The notes under the pieces were generated by a model. The model searched no databases and was not told the origin of the DNA. It was given only the letters and a program-made list of their open reading frames with translations. 64,000 nucleotides of DNA from JBFMDH01 sp044868105 (GTDB taxonomy: Bacteria > Acidobacteriota > Blastocatellia > UBA7656). Shown here one piece after another: positions 34,972 to 43,964 of the stretch. How positions within the stretch are numbered: the stretch's first letter is position 1; the number at the start of each line of letters is the position of its first letter. The translations under genes and the position numbers were made by a program. Location of the stretch: NCBI GenBank assembly GCA_044868105.1, contig JBIOWC010000196.1, positions 1 to 64,000 on the forward strand, given 5' to 3'.

Positions 34972-36252
34972 TCAAGCGACCCAGAGCAGTGGTTGGCGAA
35001 TGAAGAAATTGCGAATCACCTCTTCGACGGTTGAATCGGCAGGCAGAGTTTTCCAGAGTTTAAGATAGTCGCCACATTCAAACGCCAAACCGGCAAACAA
35101 CAAACTGCTTTGTCGCATCGGCCACTCCCTGTCATACATTACATCGGGCGCGAGCCGCCAACTTTTCTTATCCCTGATATAGGGAACCATAAACTGCATC
35201 GCCCGGCGCATCCCGCGACCATCTGCGAGCTCAAATTGCCACAAATTATCTGCGGTGGTCGAAAGGATCTGGCACAGGCCAGCCATCGCCTCAAGGTTGA
35301 ACAGCGAGTAGCCATAAGGTTTCGTGCGTCGCATCTCCTGCGGGAAACTGCCGTCGGCGGCCATCTGATTGGGTAACAACACGGTCTTGAACCGCCGACG
35401 GCAATCATCCAGCAGTTCCCGGTTGCCAATCAGATGGGCGAACCCGGCGACCTGCAGGACCCAACAAGTCGCATGATTGTTCTTCGCGTCGCGCTCTTCA
35501 AGACCGTAAGGATGGGTGGTCATCCAATTCAGGTAATCGGCAAACCATTGTTTAATCAATTTCACTTCCGCAGCCGATAAGACGCGCGCCGGTTCTAATA
35601 CTTCAATGGCTCGCGCCACTTCAACCAGGTGAAGGGTATCAATAATGCCGGTGCCGCGCCCCGTCACCCGGCCCTGTATGGCCTGCGCATATTTGAGGTG
35701 GGGATTCATGCGTGTGTGCGGGTCAACAAACCAGGCCCGCAGATGTTGCGCTGCGTTCTTGGCGTAGCGCAGGTCGCGGGTAATCTTCCACGCGGCAACC
35801 AGTGCCGGAACCTGCACGCTCAGACGCATCAAATAACGACGATGGTCTGTAAAATTGTCCGGGTTCGACCGGCCGTCGCGTTGAATGTAAGGACCCTGCG
35901 GGTTATTGGGGTCGGGCCACCAATAATCGCCTTCGGAAAAAAAATCTTGCGCGCCGCCAGCGCTACGCGGACTCCTGGATGCCGTAACCGTAATCGGTTT
36001 TTCCGACAGGTATTGATTGGCGGCTCGCAATACCCGCGCCCGCTCAAACGCCACCAGGTCGAAATGGTTTTCTTGAGCCAACGCCGAAGCGGGTAACAGC
36101 AACATCGTACTCACCAAAAGGCCCAGTAGAAAAGCAGTAGTGAAGGAGTGAAGAGGTGACTGCGATTTAAGAGACCTGTGGTCAATGGCGGTCTGGCCTA
36201 TTAAAAACAGCTGACCACAAGCCGTTTGAGAATGGACAAAATACTTGCTCAC
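34972..36252 (-). CDS. Secreted polysaccharide lyase, alginate-lyase fold (PL5/PL38-like)
   Basis: About 426 residues from the GTG at 36252, which has GGGAGAAGG in front; a TTG at 36294 is also open. A hydrophobic segment (AFLLGLLVSTMLLLPASALA) acts as signal. The domain matches the (alpha/alpha) barrel alginate lyase family: EGDYWWPDPNNPQGPYIQRD, RMNPHLKYAQAIQG, GRGTGIID, and NNHATCW. The YWWPDP and NPD features are closest to the PL38 (glucuronan/alginate) branch as I recall it. Reaction: beta-elimination of a uronate-containing polymer. A paralogue lies at 57233. It follows the IlvD/Edd gene directly. Confidence 0.75.
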   Translation of the reverse strand: MSKYFVHSQTACGQLFLIGQTAIDHRSLKSQSPLHSFTTAFLLGLLVSTMLLLPASALAQENHFDLVAFERARVLRAANQYLSEKPITVTASRSPRSAGGAQDFFSEGDYWWPDPNNPQGPYIQRDGRSNPDNFTDHRRYLMRLSVQVPALVAAWKITRDLRYAKNAAQHLRAWFVDPHTRMNPHLKYAQAIQGRVTGRGTGIIDTLHLVEVARAIEVLEPARVLSAAEVKLIKQWFADYLNWMTTHPYGLEERDAKNNHATCWVLQVAGFAHLIGNRELLDDCRRRFKTVLLPNQMAADGSFPQEMRRTKPYGYSLFNLEAMAGLCQILSTTADNLWQFELADGRGMRRAMQFMVPYIRDKKSWRLAPDVMYDREWPMRQSSLLFAGLAFECGDYLKLWKTLPADSTVEEVIRNFFIRQPLLWVA

Positions 36253-36290
36253 CCCTTCTCCCTTTCTTGATTTCTGGGCGGCGCCCCTGC

Positions 36291-38018
36291 TCAATGAATT
36301 TCCGGCTCAGGGGTTTCCGCGCCGTCGTGTAGAAAATCGAAATCACAACCTTCGTGCGCCTGGGTCACGTGCGTGGTGTAGAGGGCGCTGAAGCCGCGCG
36401 CGTATCTCGACACCGGCGGACGCCACGCGGCGCGGCGTTCTGCGAGTTCTGCGTCGCTCACCTGTAAGTGTAACCTTCGACCCGGCACGTCCATCTCTAT
36501 CACATCGCCATCGCGCACCAGCGCCAGCGGGCCGCCAACGTAAGATTCCGGCGCAACGTGCAGGACGCAGGCTCCGTAAGAGGTGCCGCTCATGCGCGCA
36601 TCGGAAATTCGCACCATATCGCGCACGCCGCGCTGCAACAGTTTTTGCGGAATCGGCAACATCCCCCACTCCGGCATGCCCGGTCCGCCGATGGGTCCGG
36701 CGTTTTGCAATACCAGGACCGACGTCTCATCTACGGCGAGCGCTTCATCGTCAACGCGCGCGGCAAGGTCATTATAGTCCGTAAAAACCACGGCTCGCCC
36801 CGCGTGTTTCAGTAAACGGGGTTCGGCCGCCGTCGGTTTGATGACCGCGCCGTCGGGCGCCAGATTGCCGTACAAAATTGCCGTGCCGCCTTTTGAGGAA
36901 ACGGGATTGGCGAGCGAGCGAATCACCTCGCCGTTAAACACCTTCGCCGTTTCCAGGCCGTCGCCAAGCGGCTTACCGGTAACCGTCAGGCAATCCAGGT
37001 TGAGTAATTCTTTCATCTCTCCCATCAGGGCGCGGAGGCCCCCGGCGTAATAAAAATCTTCCATCAGGTAAGCGCCCGACGGACGCAGATTGGCAATCAT
37101 CGGCGTATGTTGAGAGATGGCATCGAATTTCTTGAGTTCAAGCTTCAGCCCGGCGCGACCGGCGAGCGCAACCAGATGAATAATGGCGTTGGTCGAACCT
37201 CCGATTGCCATATCAACAGTGATGGCGTTTTCAAAAGCGGCTTCGGTCAAAATATCGCGCGGTTTCAAATCGTCCCAGACCAGGTCAACAATGCGTCGCC
37301 CACAAGCGGTCGCCAGGCGTTGATGATTGGCATCTACTGCGGGAATGGATGAAGCGCCCGCCAGCGTCATTCCCAGGGCTTCGGCAATCGCCGTCATCGT
37401 TGAAGCCGTCCCCATGGTCATACAATGACCGGCCGAACGCGCAATGCCGTTTTCCATCTCGGCCCATTCGCAATCGCTGATATTTCCGGCGCACTTTTCC
37501 GCCCAGTATTTCCACATGTCGGTGCCGCTACCGAGCACCTCGCCGTTCCAGTTGCCGCGCAACATCGGTCCTGCCGGTAAATAGATCGCTGGCAAATTCA
37601 TGCTGATGGCGCCCATCAAAAGTCCGGGTGTGGTTTTATCGCAACCGCCCATGAGCACCACGCCATCAACCGGCTGACTGCGCAATAACTCTTCGGTTTC
37701 CATCGCCAGGAAATTGCGATACATCATCGGGCTGGGCTTCATGTAGGTTTCATTGACGGGCATTGCCGGGAGTTCGACGGGAAAGCCCCCGGCTTGCCAC
37801 ACGCCGCGTTTGACTTCCTCGGCGCGGGTGCGGAAATGGCTGTGGCAAGTCGTCAAATCGCTCCACGTGTTGACGATGGCGATGACCGGTTTGCCGGCAA
37901 AATCGCTCGCCCCATAGCCCATCTGTTTGGCGCGAGCGCGATGACCGAACGAGCGCAAATCGCTGACCCCGAACCAGCGATGACTGCGCAACTCTTCAGG
38001 ATTTTTTTTTCGTGACAT
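36291..38018 (-). CDS. IlvD/Edd-family sugar-acid dehydratase (L-arabinonate/D-xylonate type)
   Basis: 575 residues from the ATG at 38018, with GGAG upstream. Three cysteines for a [2Fe-2S] cluster are placed as in sugar-acid dehydratases: Cys58 (LTTCHSHF), Cys126 (GGCDKTTPG, with the lysine that is carbamylated to hold Mg) and Cys199 (AGHCMTMG). The start RSHRWFG is typical of L-arabinonate and D-xylonate dehydratases, not of branched-chain IlvD. Reaction: aldonate to 2-keto-3-deoxy-aldonate and water. Here it would be the central dehydration step for arabinonate, fuconate or galactonate made by the dehydrogenases and lactonase of the locus. Confidence 0.88.
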   Translation of the reverse strand: MSRKKNPEELRSHRWFGVSDLRSFGHRARAKQMGYGASDFAGKPVIAIVNTWSDLTTCHSHFRTRAEEVKRGVWQAGGFPVELPAMPVNETYMKPSPMMYRNFLAMETEELLRSQPVDGVVLMGGCDKTTPGLLMGAISMNLPAIYLPAGPMLRGNWNGEVLGSGTDMWKYWAEKCAGNISDCEWAEMENGIARSAGHCMTMGTASTMTAIAEALGMTLAGASSIPAVDANHQRLATACGRRIVDLVWDDLKPRDILTEAAFENAITVDMAIGGSTNAIIHLVALAGRAGLKLELKKFDAISQHTPMIANLRPSGAYLMEDFYYAGGLRALMGEMKELLNLDCLTVTGKPLGDGLETAKVFNGEVIRSLANPVSSKGGTAILYGNLAPDGAVIKPTAAEPRLLKHAGRAVVFTDYNDLAARVDDEALAVDETSVLVLQNAGPIGGPGMPEWGMLPIPQKLLQRGVRDMVRISDARMSGTSYGACVLHVAPESYVGGPLALVRDGDVIEMDVPGRRLHLQVSDAELAERRAAWRPPVSRYARGFSALYTTHVTQAHEGCDFDFLHDGAETPEPEIH

Positions 38019-38035
38019 AGCTTTCTCCAACCCTC

Positions 38036-39349
38036 TCAAGCAAGTTGATTTTGCTCGGCGGTCTTTAACACAACTTTATCGGTAATCAGAAACCAGTAAG
38101 CGAACATTCCAATGACCAGCACCACACCGGCAACCCCGAAAGCCAGCGCGAAAGAATTTGTTTTATGGGCGATAAAACCTGTGAGAGCAGGCGCAATGAT
38201 GCCGCCGATGTTGCCGCCGAAGTTCTGTATGCCGGTGACCGTCCCGACGATCTTTTTATCGCAAACGGCTTGGGTGAGCGTCCAGGTATTGGGCGAGCAC
38301 ATCCCCAAGCCGCACAGCGAAATGGTCAGCAACCAAACAGCGGTCATTTTATCCTCGACCATTCCGGCTGGCACAATCAAGCTGCCAATGGCGAGCCCGA
38401 TGATGATGAGAATCTTGCGAACCTTGATCTCTTGGTAACCGCGCCGCACCAGCCAATCGCTCAGGATGCCGGTTAAGACGATGATGCCAGACATCGGCAG
38501 ATAAGGAATCGAACTGTAAAGGGCCAGTTCTTTCGGGGTGAATTGGCGCTCGATTGACAAATAACCCGGCAACCAGGTGGTAAAAAGGAACCAGACATAA
38601 TCGTAAGCGAAAAAGCCTAAAAAGACCCCAAACACGCTGCGATACTTGAGGAGTTTGAAGCTCTCAAAAAACGCCAGGTTTTTACCGGTTGCAGTAGCCC
38701 GCTCGCCCGTAACCGGGGTTTCCCATTTCCCTAAAAATTTCATCCAGGGCAGCAGCCAGATCAGCGGAATGAAGCCGGTTACCAGAAAGAAAAGTTTCCA
38801 ATTACGATGGGTTAAAAAATACAATCCGCCAATCGAGTTGATCAGCGCAGTGCCAAAACGCACCCCCGTAAGATAGATGCCGGTTACCGTGCCGCGCTCG
38901 CGCTGTTGAAACCAATTGGCGACGGCCCGGGCGCTGGCCGGGAAAGTGACCGCTTGTCCGGGTCCGAGTGCGACGCGTAGCCCAATCAGCGAACCCATGC
39001 CGGTGGCCAAACCGGTTAATCCGGAAGCCAGCGACCAGAAGATGAACCCCAGTGAATAAGCCCGCCTTACGCCAAATCGGTCAACCAGCCAGCCCGCGGG
39101 CACCTGCATGAAGGAATAGACCCAGAAGAATGCCGAAAGGATGATGCCAATGTCAGCTTTAGACAGATTGAGGTCTTGACTCATAAATGGCGCCGCCACA
39201 CTCAAGGCGCCGCGATGCGCATAGCTGATTAACATGGCAATGAAAAGCAAGGCTAACAACCACCAGCGTTGCGGCGAGTGTTGAAGCGCCGGCCGGTCGT
39301 CGGGTTGATGCACGGCATCAAGGACGATGTTCGCTTGCGGGGTTGTCAT
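38036..39349 (-). CDS. MFS transporter, sugar-acid (hexuronate/galactonate) type
   Basis: 437 residues from the ATG at 39349, with GGGAAAG upstream; an upstream frame to 39439 overlaps the preceding gene and is unlikely. Twelve helices of the anion:cation symporter branch: SYAHRGALSVAAPFM, DRFGVRRAYSLGF and the loop WFQQRERGTVTGIY. Known relatives are DgoT, ExuT and GudP, which take up galactonate, hexuronates and glucarate. It lies 16 bases after KdgD and before the IlvD/Edd gene. Confidence 0.85.
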   Translation of the reverse strand: MTTPQANIVLDAVHQPDDRPALQHSPQRWWLLALLFIAMLISYAHRGALSVAAPFMSQDLNLSKADIGIILSAFFWVYSFMQVPAGWLVDRFGVRRAYSLGFIFWSLASGLTGLATGMGSLIGLRVALGPGQAVTFPASARAVANWFQQRERGTVTGIYLTGVRFGTALINSIGGLYFLTHRNWKLFFLVTGFIPLIWLLPWMKFLGKWETPVTGERATATGKNLAFFESFKLLKYRSVFGVFLGFFAYDYVWFLFTTWLPGYLSIERQFTPKELALYSSIPYLPMSGIIVLTGILSDWLVRRGYQEIKVRKILIIIGLAIGSLIVPAGMVEDKMTAVWLLTISLCGLGMCSPNTWTLTQAVCDKKIVGTVTGIQNFGGNIGGIIAPALTGFIAHKTNSFALAFGVAGVVLVIGMFAYWFLITDKVVLKTAEQNQLA

Positions 39350-39365
39350 GGCTTTCCCTTTAACA

Positions 39366-40292
39366 TTAATCGGCGGACAAAAACGGTTGCCACACATCAA
39401 GTAGGGTTTGTAGTTCGGCTCTCTCTTCGGCTCGCACATTGACCAGGGGCGGACGCACTGCGCCGCCCGCGAGGCCGGCCATATCCATCAGCGCTTTCAT
39501 TGCTGATACTTCATAGCCTTTGCGTCGCGCCCGCAAAGCGTAAAGCGGAATGACACAGCGGTGCATCAAGTCCGCAAGTTCATCCGTGCGACCGCTCGAT
39601 GCTGTTTCATGCAGCTTGAGCGAAAGACGCGGCGCAACGGTCGCAATGCTCGACGTGTAGGCGCGTATGCCAATGCTGTAATAACCCGGCACGGCGTCAT
39701 CGCCCGCGCCACCTATCCACGCCAGCCGCTGACCAACGCGGTTCATAATCATCTGATAGCGCCGCATATCGCCTTGCCCGTCTTTCCAGGCGATGAGGGT
39801 CGGAAGGCTCGCCAGTCGCTCGACCATCATTGGAGAACAGTTCACCCAGTCGCGGCTGTAAATGAGCATACCGAGTCCGGTCGCCGCGCCAATCGCCTGG
39901 TAGTAGGCAAACATGCCGTCGTCATCAGCCTGCGGATAATAAGGCGGCAGCGCCAAAATCCCGTCTGCACCGGCTTCGGCCGCCGCGCGCGCCATTTCAA
40001 TGGCCAGTGGCTGATTGAAACCGACGCCGGCAATCACCGGGGCGCGACCTTTGATGGTGTCCACGGTTATCTTGATAACTTCGAGGTGCTCGGCAGGCGT
40101 CAGCGAATACATCTCGCCCGTGCCGCCTGCGGCAACCACCGCGCAGACGGAATGCTCAATGAGCTTCGTCAAGTTATCGCTGAGGCCCGCTGCGTCAAGC
40201 GATAAATCATTTTTGAAAGGCGTGACCGGGAAAGCAATCACGCCTGAAAATCGGCTGCGTAGTTCTTCGGGTTCCATCTGGGGTTTCATCAT
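39366..40292 (-). CDS. 5-dehydro-4-deoxyglucarate dehydratase-like (KdgD, DapA superfamily)
   Basis: 308 residues. GVIAFPVTPF, GGTGEMYSLT, PPYYPQ and IAWKDGQGDMR with the Schiff-base Lys170; Tyr145 is the usual proton shuttle. The KDGQGD motif fits KdgD, which turns 5-keto-4-deoxyglucarate into 2-oxoglutarate semialdehyde, water and CO2. L-2-keto-3-deoxyarabonate dehydratase is an alternative in the same superfamily, and would match the IlvD/Edd gene (Weimberg-type route). The 2-oxoglutarate semialdehyde dehydrogenase needed next is not in the window. Confidence 0.82.
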   Translation of the reverse strand: MMKPQMEPEELRSRFSGVIAFPVTPFKNDLSLDAAGLSDNLTKLIEHSVCAVVAAGGTGEMYSLTPAEHLEVIKITVDTIKGRAPVIAGVGFNQPLAIEMARAAAEAGADGILALPPYYPQADDDGMFAYYQAIGAATGLGMLIYSRDWVNCSPMMVERLASLPTLIAWKDGQGDMRRYQMIMNRVGQRLAWIGGAGDDAVPGYYSIGIRAYTSSIATVAPRLSLKLHETASSGRTDELADLMHRCVIPLYALRARRKGYEVSAMKALMDMAGLAGGAVRPPLVNVRAEERAELQTLLDVWQPFLSAD

Positions 40293-40341
40293 CTAGCGAT
40301 TCAATTCGTCTTTTTATGGGTACTGCTTCAACCGTTTTCAC

Positions 40342-41151
40342 CTAGGCCTTCACGCCGCCGTTGACCGTCCAGCCGCCATCAACAACAATCGTTTGTCCGG
40401 TGATGTAGTCGCTCGCGTCCGAGGCCAGTAAAACCGTGGCGCCCGCTAAATCCGCAGCCGTGCCGGGGCGACCCAGCGGAATGGGCGCAACGGCGCTCTC
40501 ATAAAGCGCGGCATCGGAAAAGACTGCGTCGGTCATCTTTGTCCAGAACCGGCCGGGCGCAAGAGCATTCACACAGATGTTATCGCTCGCCCATTCGACG
40601 GCAAGACTGCGCGTCATTTGGCGCATCCCGCCTTTGCTGATGGCATAAAGCGCAATGTTGGGCACAATGATTTCAAAGGCCACCGAACCGACATTGATGA
40701 TTTTGCCTTTGCCCTGCCGGCGCATAATGCGCGCCGCTTCCTGACAGGCAAAAAACGCTCCCCGCAGATTGACGGCCATCAATTTGTCCCAATCGTCTTC
40801 GGTAAATTCGTCAGCCGGTTGGCGTATGTTGATGCCCGCGGCATTGACCAATATATCCAGGCGCTCGAAACGCGCCGCGGTTATCTGCACCATGGTTTGT
40901 ATCGCGGTCACATCGCTCACGTCCGTAGGCAAGACAAAAGACTCACGCCCGACGGCGCGAATCAGCGAGGCGGCTTCTTCGAGTTCGCTCGCGGTACGCG
41001 CGGCCAGCGCAACATCGGCTCCGGCGTGCGCCAGCGCCAGCGCCATCCCTAACCCTAAACCGCGACTGCCGCCCGTCACCAGCGCCACGCGCCCATCCAA
41101 GCGCAGGCTCGGCATCACAAATTCCGTTGCCATCGTTGGGTTACTGCTCAT
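40342..41151 (-). CDS. Short-chain dehydrogenase (KduD / gluconate 5-dehydrogenase type)
   Basis: 269 residues from the ATG at 41151, with GAGGAA upstream; the upstream TTG is less likely. TGGSRGLGLG, NAAGIN and YAISKGG give the full SDR set; ASDYITGQTIVVDGG closes it. Known relatives oxidise or reduce keto-sugar acids (KduD, gluconate 5-dehydrogenase, 2-keto-3-deoxy-L-fuconate dehydrogenase). In this locus a 2-keto-3-deoxy-acid 4-dehydrogenase feeding the FAH-type hydrolase is a good guess. It begins 11 bases after the zinc dehydrogenase. Confidence 0.85.
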   Translation of the reverse strand: MSSNPTMATEFVMPSLRLDGRVALVTGGSRGLGLGMALALAHAGADVALAARTASELEEAASLIRAVGRESFVLPTDVSDVTAIQTMVQITAARFERLDILVNAAGINIRQPADEFTEDDWDKLMAVNLRGAFFACQEAARIMRRQGKGKIINVGSVAFEIIVPNIALYAISKGGMRQMTRSLAVEWASDNICVNALAPGRFWTKMTDAVFSDAALYESAVAPIPLGRPGTAADLAGATVLLASDASDYITGQTIVVDGGWTVNGGVKA

Positions 41152-41162
41152 AAATAAGTTCC

Positions 41163-42188
41163 TCAAGATTGGCTTGGCAACAACACGGCTTTGATGTCAT
41201 TGCCTTGCGCTGACATCATGCGGCGAAAGGCCTCGACTCCCTCAACCAAAGGAAAGGTCTTAATCCAACTCATCGCATCCACCCGCCCCGTTGCCAGAAG
41301 GTTTACGGCAACTTTGAGTTCATCAAGCGAAGCCGCATAACTTCCCTGCACTCTTCTTTCCGTAAGGGTTACATCGTAAGAATCCAGGGAGATGGTGTTT
41401 TCGTGCGTGCCAATCCACACGGTAATACCGCCGGGACGCGTCGCGGCTATCGCTTGTTGCTTGGACACGCCGCTGCCGACAGCATCCACCACAATATCCG
41501 CGCCTTCGCCTCGGGTAAAGGTATCTACCTCGCCAAGAAAATCTTCGTAGCTTGAATTGATAATCTGTTTTGCGCCGAGCGCGCTGGCCACACTCAAACG
41601 GTCTTGAAGCAAATCGGCAACAGCGGTTTCGGCAGTGGTCAAACATTGAAACGCCTGTTGGCAAAGCAGACCAATCGGTCCCGCGCCAACGATGACCACC
41701 CGGCTGGGAATGAGTTGCCAGGTCAGCCCGACAACATGAACGCCATTCGCCAAAGGTTCGGCTAAACTCGCTGCCGCCGCCGGCAACCCGTCGGGCCAAG
41801 CCACCAGGCATTTTTCAGGAACCGTGACAAACTCGGCAAAGCCGCCCTGCCGGTTCATGCCAAATAGCTGGCGATTGGCGCACAGGTGCGTGTTGCCGCG
41901 CATGCAGCGCACACATTTGCCGCAGCCAAACAACGAGTGCGATACCACACGCTGGCCGCTACTGAACTGGTGAATCTGGGGGCCGACGGCTTCAATCACG
42001 CCGCAGAATTCATGCCCCATCACCAGCGGCGGCACCCGTCGCGGGCTGCGTTTTCTAAAGGCTTCAAGTTCGCTGCCACAAATGCCGCAAGCTTCAACGC
42101 GCAGCAAGACTTCGCCGGCGCCCGGCTCAGGCCGGTTTTGGTCAGCAATCTCCAATTGGTCAAATGCAGGATAAAGTAAGGTTTTCAT
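41163..42188 (-). CDS. Zinc-dependent alcohol/sugar dehydrogenase (MDR family)
   Basis: 341 residues. The ATG at 42188 overlaps the stop of the transporter (ATGA). Catalytic zinc: ACGICGSELEAF and MGHEFCGVI; structural zinc: CGKCVRCMRGNTHLC; cofactor loop GAGPIGLL. Relatives are galactitol-1-phosphate, sorbitol and L-threonine dehydrogenases. Here it probably oxidises a free sugar or sugar acid with NAD(P)+, for instance the first step L-fucose to L-fuconolactone. The overlap with the Nramp-like gene implies coupled function. Confidence 0.85.
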   Translation of the reverse strand: MKTLLYPAFDQLEIADQNRPEPGAGEVLLRVEACGICGSELEAFRKRSPRRVPPLVMGHEFCGVIEAVGPQIHQFSSGQRVVSHSLFGCGKCVRCMRGNTHLCANRQLFGMNRQGGFAEFVTVPEKCLVAWPDGLPAAAASLAEPLANGVHVVGLTWQLIPSRVVIVGAGPIGLLCQQAFQCLTTAETAVADLLQDRLSVASALGAKQIINSSYEDFLGEVDTFTRGEGADIVVDAVGSGVSKQQAIAATRPGGITVWIGTHENTISLDSYDVTLTERRVQGSYAASLDELKVAVNLLATGRVDAMSWIKTFPLVEGVEAFRRMMSAQGNDIKAVLLPSQS

Positions 42189-43627
42189 AAGGCAAATCGC
42201 GCAACAATCACACAAAAATAGACCACCGCACCAATGGCCAAGGCCACGGCAAAGATTTTATTCGGTCGAAGAATGGAACGCGCTTCCGCAGAGAGCAAGT
42301 TCGGCAACACCACATACATCGCCACCAGCGCGCCGAGCCCTTGCAGCGGCAGTAAGAGCACGCCTTCAATAAACGCGGCTGATTGAATGAGCTTCACGGG
42401 GCCACCGCCGAGCGCATAGGTCACCAGAAAATTGATCGCCAGCAGTCCGACGAGAAAGAGCCGAAACTGTGTCGTCCATGCCAGCCGTCCGAATTTCGGC
42501 AGACAAATTCTTGAGCCGTCTGAAAGCAACCGCGGCCAGCCCGCCAGTTGCCCAATCAGCGTGCTAAAGAGCGCCGTACAACCTGCAAGGATGAAAAGGA
42601 TTTCGCCGCTTCGGCCCCATTGTGCGCCAAAGATAGCCGCCAGGTCAAAAGCCACGCTCGGCCCGTCGGGAACCACTTTGCGAGGACCAAGAATCATCGC
42701 CCCGGCGGTCATAAAACTGAGGGTTGCGGCCAAACCGATAAACAGCGCGGTCGTCGCATCCGCGTAAACCACCCGACACCATCCGTGGACTTTGGTGGCG
42801 GTCTCCGTGGTCATCTGTTTGAGCGCTTCAACATCGGCGGCCTGACCATAGGGGCGGTCGTGCGCCATGCCGTATCCGGCTCCGAGCACCCAGTAGGTGT
42901 ACCAGACCTGTGAAGCAAATCCGCCTCCGGCCCAACCCATAATCGGCGCCAGTTCATGCCAGGTGTTATTGCCAATTCGCCCGGTAGCAATTGCCCAATC
43001 GGGAATGTCAGGCACCTGAAATCCAAAAAGCCCTTTCAGGAAGGCGCCAAGTTCAGGCGAAGATTTCAACGCCACATAACCTACCCCGCAAATCATGATG
43101 GTGACCAGAATGCTCATCACCCGCTTTAAAGCATCAAATTTCCCCGACCACACGACGGCCACCGCCAGGGCTGCCAAAATCCAGCTCCAGGCGTAGGCCG
43201 GTAGCCAGGGGAACAAGGCATGAACAAAGGTGCCGCAGGCTACGGCCAGGCCTCCTGTCGAAATCGTCGCGGCAAAAGCTTGCGCCAATAAAACCACCCA
43301 CACCGCCCAGTTCTTCGCTCCCGGCAGACGGCTGAACATATCCATCATGCCTTCGCCCGTGCAGACCGTGTAACGCGCCCCGGCCATCCCCATCCAATAC
43401 TTCAGGAAGATGGCCGTAGCCGGAACCCACAACACCGCCGTTCCCAGAACGGCGCCAAATCGCGTTGACAAAATCACCTCGCCGGAACCGATGGCTTCGC
43501 CCATCCAGACAAACGCCGGGCCAATCATCATCACCAGAGCCAGGCCGCGCGGCGCAACGGGGACGGTCGGCAAAGAAGCGGGTTTCGTTTCAAGGTCTGC
43601 TTTTATCGTTTTCTGTTGTTCTATCAT
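42185..43627 (-). CDS. Nramp-like (SLC11 fold) transporter without the metal motif
   Basis: 480 residues, about eleven helices. The first helix aligns with Nramp helix 1, but the metal-binding DPGN is replaced by GSGE (EAIGSGEVI), and the helix 6 region (GGGFASQVWYTYWV) has no MPH. True Nramp metal binding needs both motifs. So this is a divergent member whose substrate is probably not a divalent metal. It sits in a sugar-acid operon and overlaps the zinc dehydrogenase by ATGA. I infer uptake of a sugar acid or other organic solute; a magnesium-type relative is the alternative. Confidence 0.7.
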   Translation of the reverse strand: MIEQQKTIKADLETKPASLPTVPVAPRGLALVMMIGPAFVWMGEAIGSGEVILSTRFGAVLGTAVLWVPATAIFLKYWMGMAGARYTVCTGEGMMDMFSRLPGAKNWAVWVVLLAQAFAATISTGGLAVACGTFVHALFPWLPAYAWSWILAALAVAVVWSGKFDALKRVMSILVTIMICGVGYVALKSSPELGAFLKGLFGFQVPDIPDWAIATGRIGNNTWHELAPIMGWAGGGFASQVWYTYWVLGAGYGMAHDRPYGQAADVEALKQMTTETATKVHGWCRVVYADATTALFIGLAATLSFMTAGAMILGPRKVVPDGPSVAFDLAAIFGAQWGRSGEILFILAGCTALFSTLIGQLAGWPRLLSDGSRICLPKFGRLAWTTQFRLFLVGLLAINFLVTYALGGGPVKLIQSAAFIEGVLLLPLQGLGALVAMYVVLPNLLSAEARSILRPNKIFAVALAIGAVVYFCVIVARFAL

Positions 43628-43964
43628 TGAACAGGCCAGGGCGCATATCTTTTTCTGCGATGCGCCGCTTTCTCATGAAAAAGTGTTGAAGATTTGTCGC
43701 CCGTAGAGGTGTCATATATAACACGCGGATGGTTTATACAAAAGCTTTTGCGCTTCTCGTCTTTCAACCGGGGTACTGCACTAATGAAGCCAGCGCTTTT
43801 GTGGGCATGGTGTCTTTTGTGGTCTTTGTGAGAAATCCGCGTTGCAAGCTTGACTCTCTTCATTATCAAGAAAGGTTCTTGCAAAGTGCACGAAGCTCAC
43901 CAAGCTCACCATGATTTTTCTTGCCCCCAGCCGCCCGGCAACGGTTGCCGCTGTTTTTTTACGC
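43628..43964. other. Spacer between lactonase and transporter genes
   Basis: No gene. It includes GTGTCTTTTGTGGTCTTTGTG near 43809-43829, heptamer-like words similar to the inverted repeat at 45263-45369, and a short direct repeat AAGCTCACC (twice, near 43890-43910). It may hold a promoter for neither, one or both genes; I see no clear boxes. Confidence 0.4.

Noticed and set aside
36291..38018. Branched-chain dihydroxyacid dehydratase (IlvD of isoleucine/valine synthesis)
   Set aside because: The RSHRWFG start, the neighbours and the overall length fit sugar-acid dehydratases; no other ilv gene is near.
39350..39439. N-terminal extension of the MFS transporter
   Set aside because: It overlaps the end of the KdgD gene, while a good ribosome site precedes the ATG at 39349.
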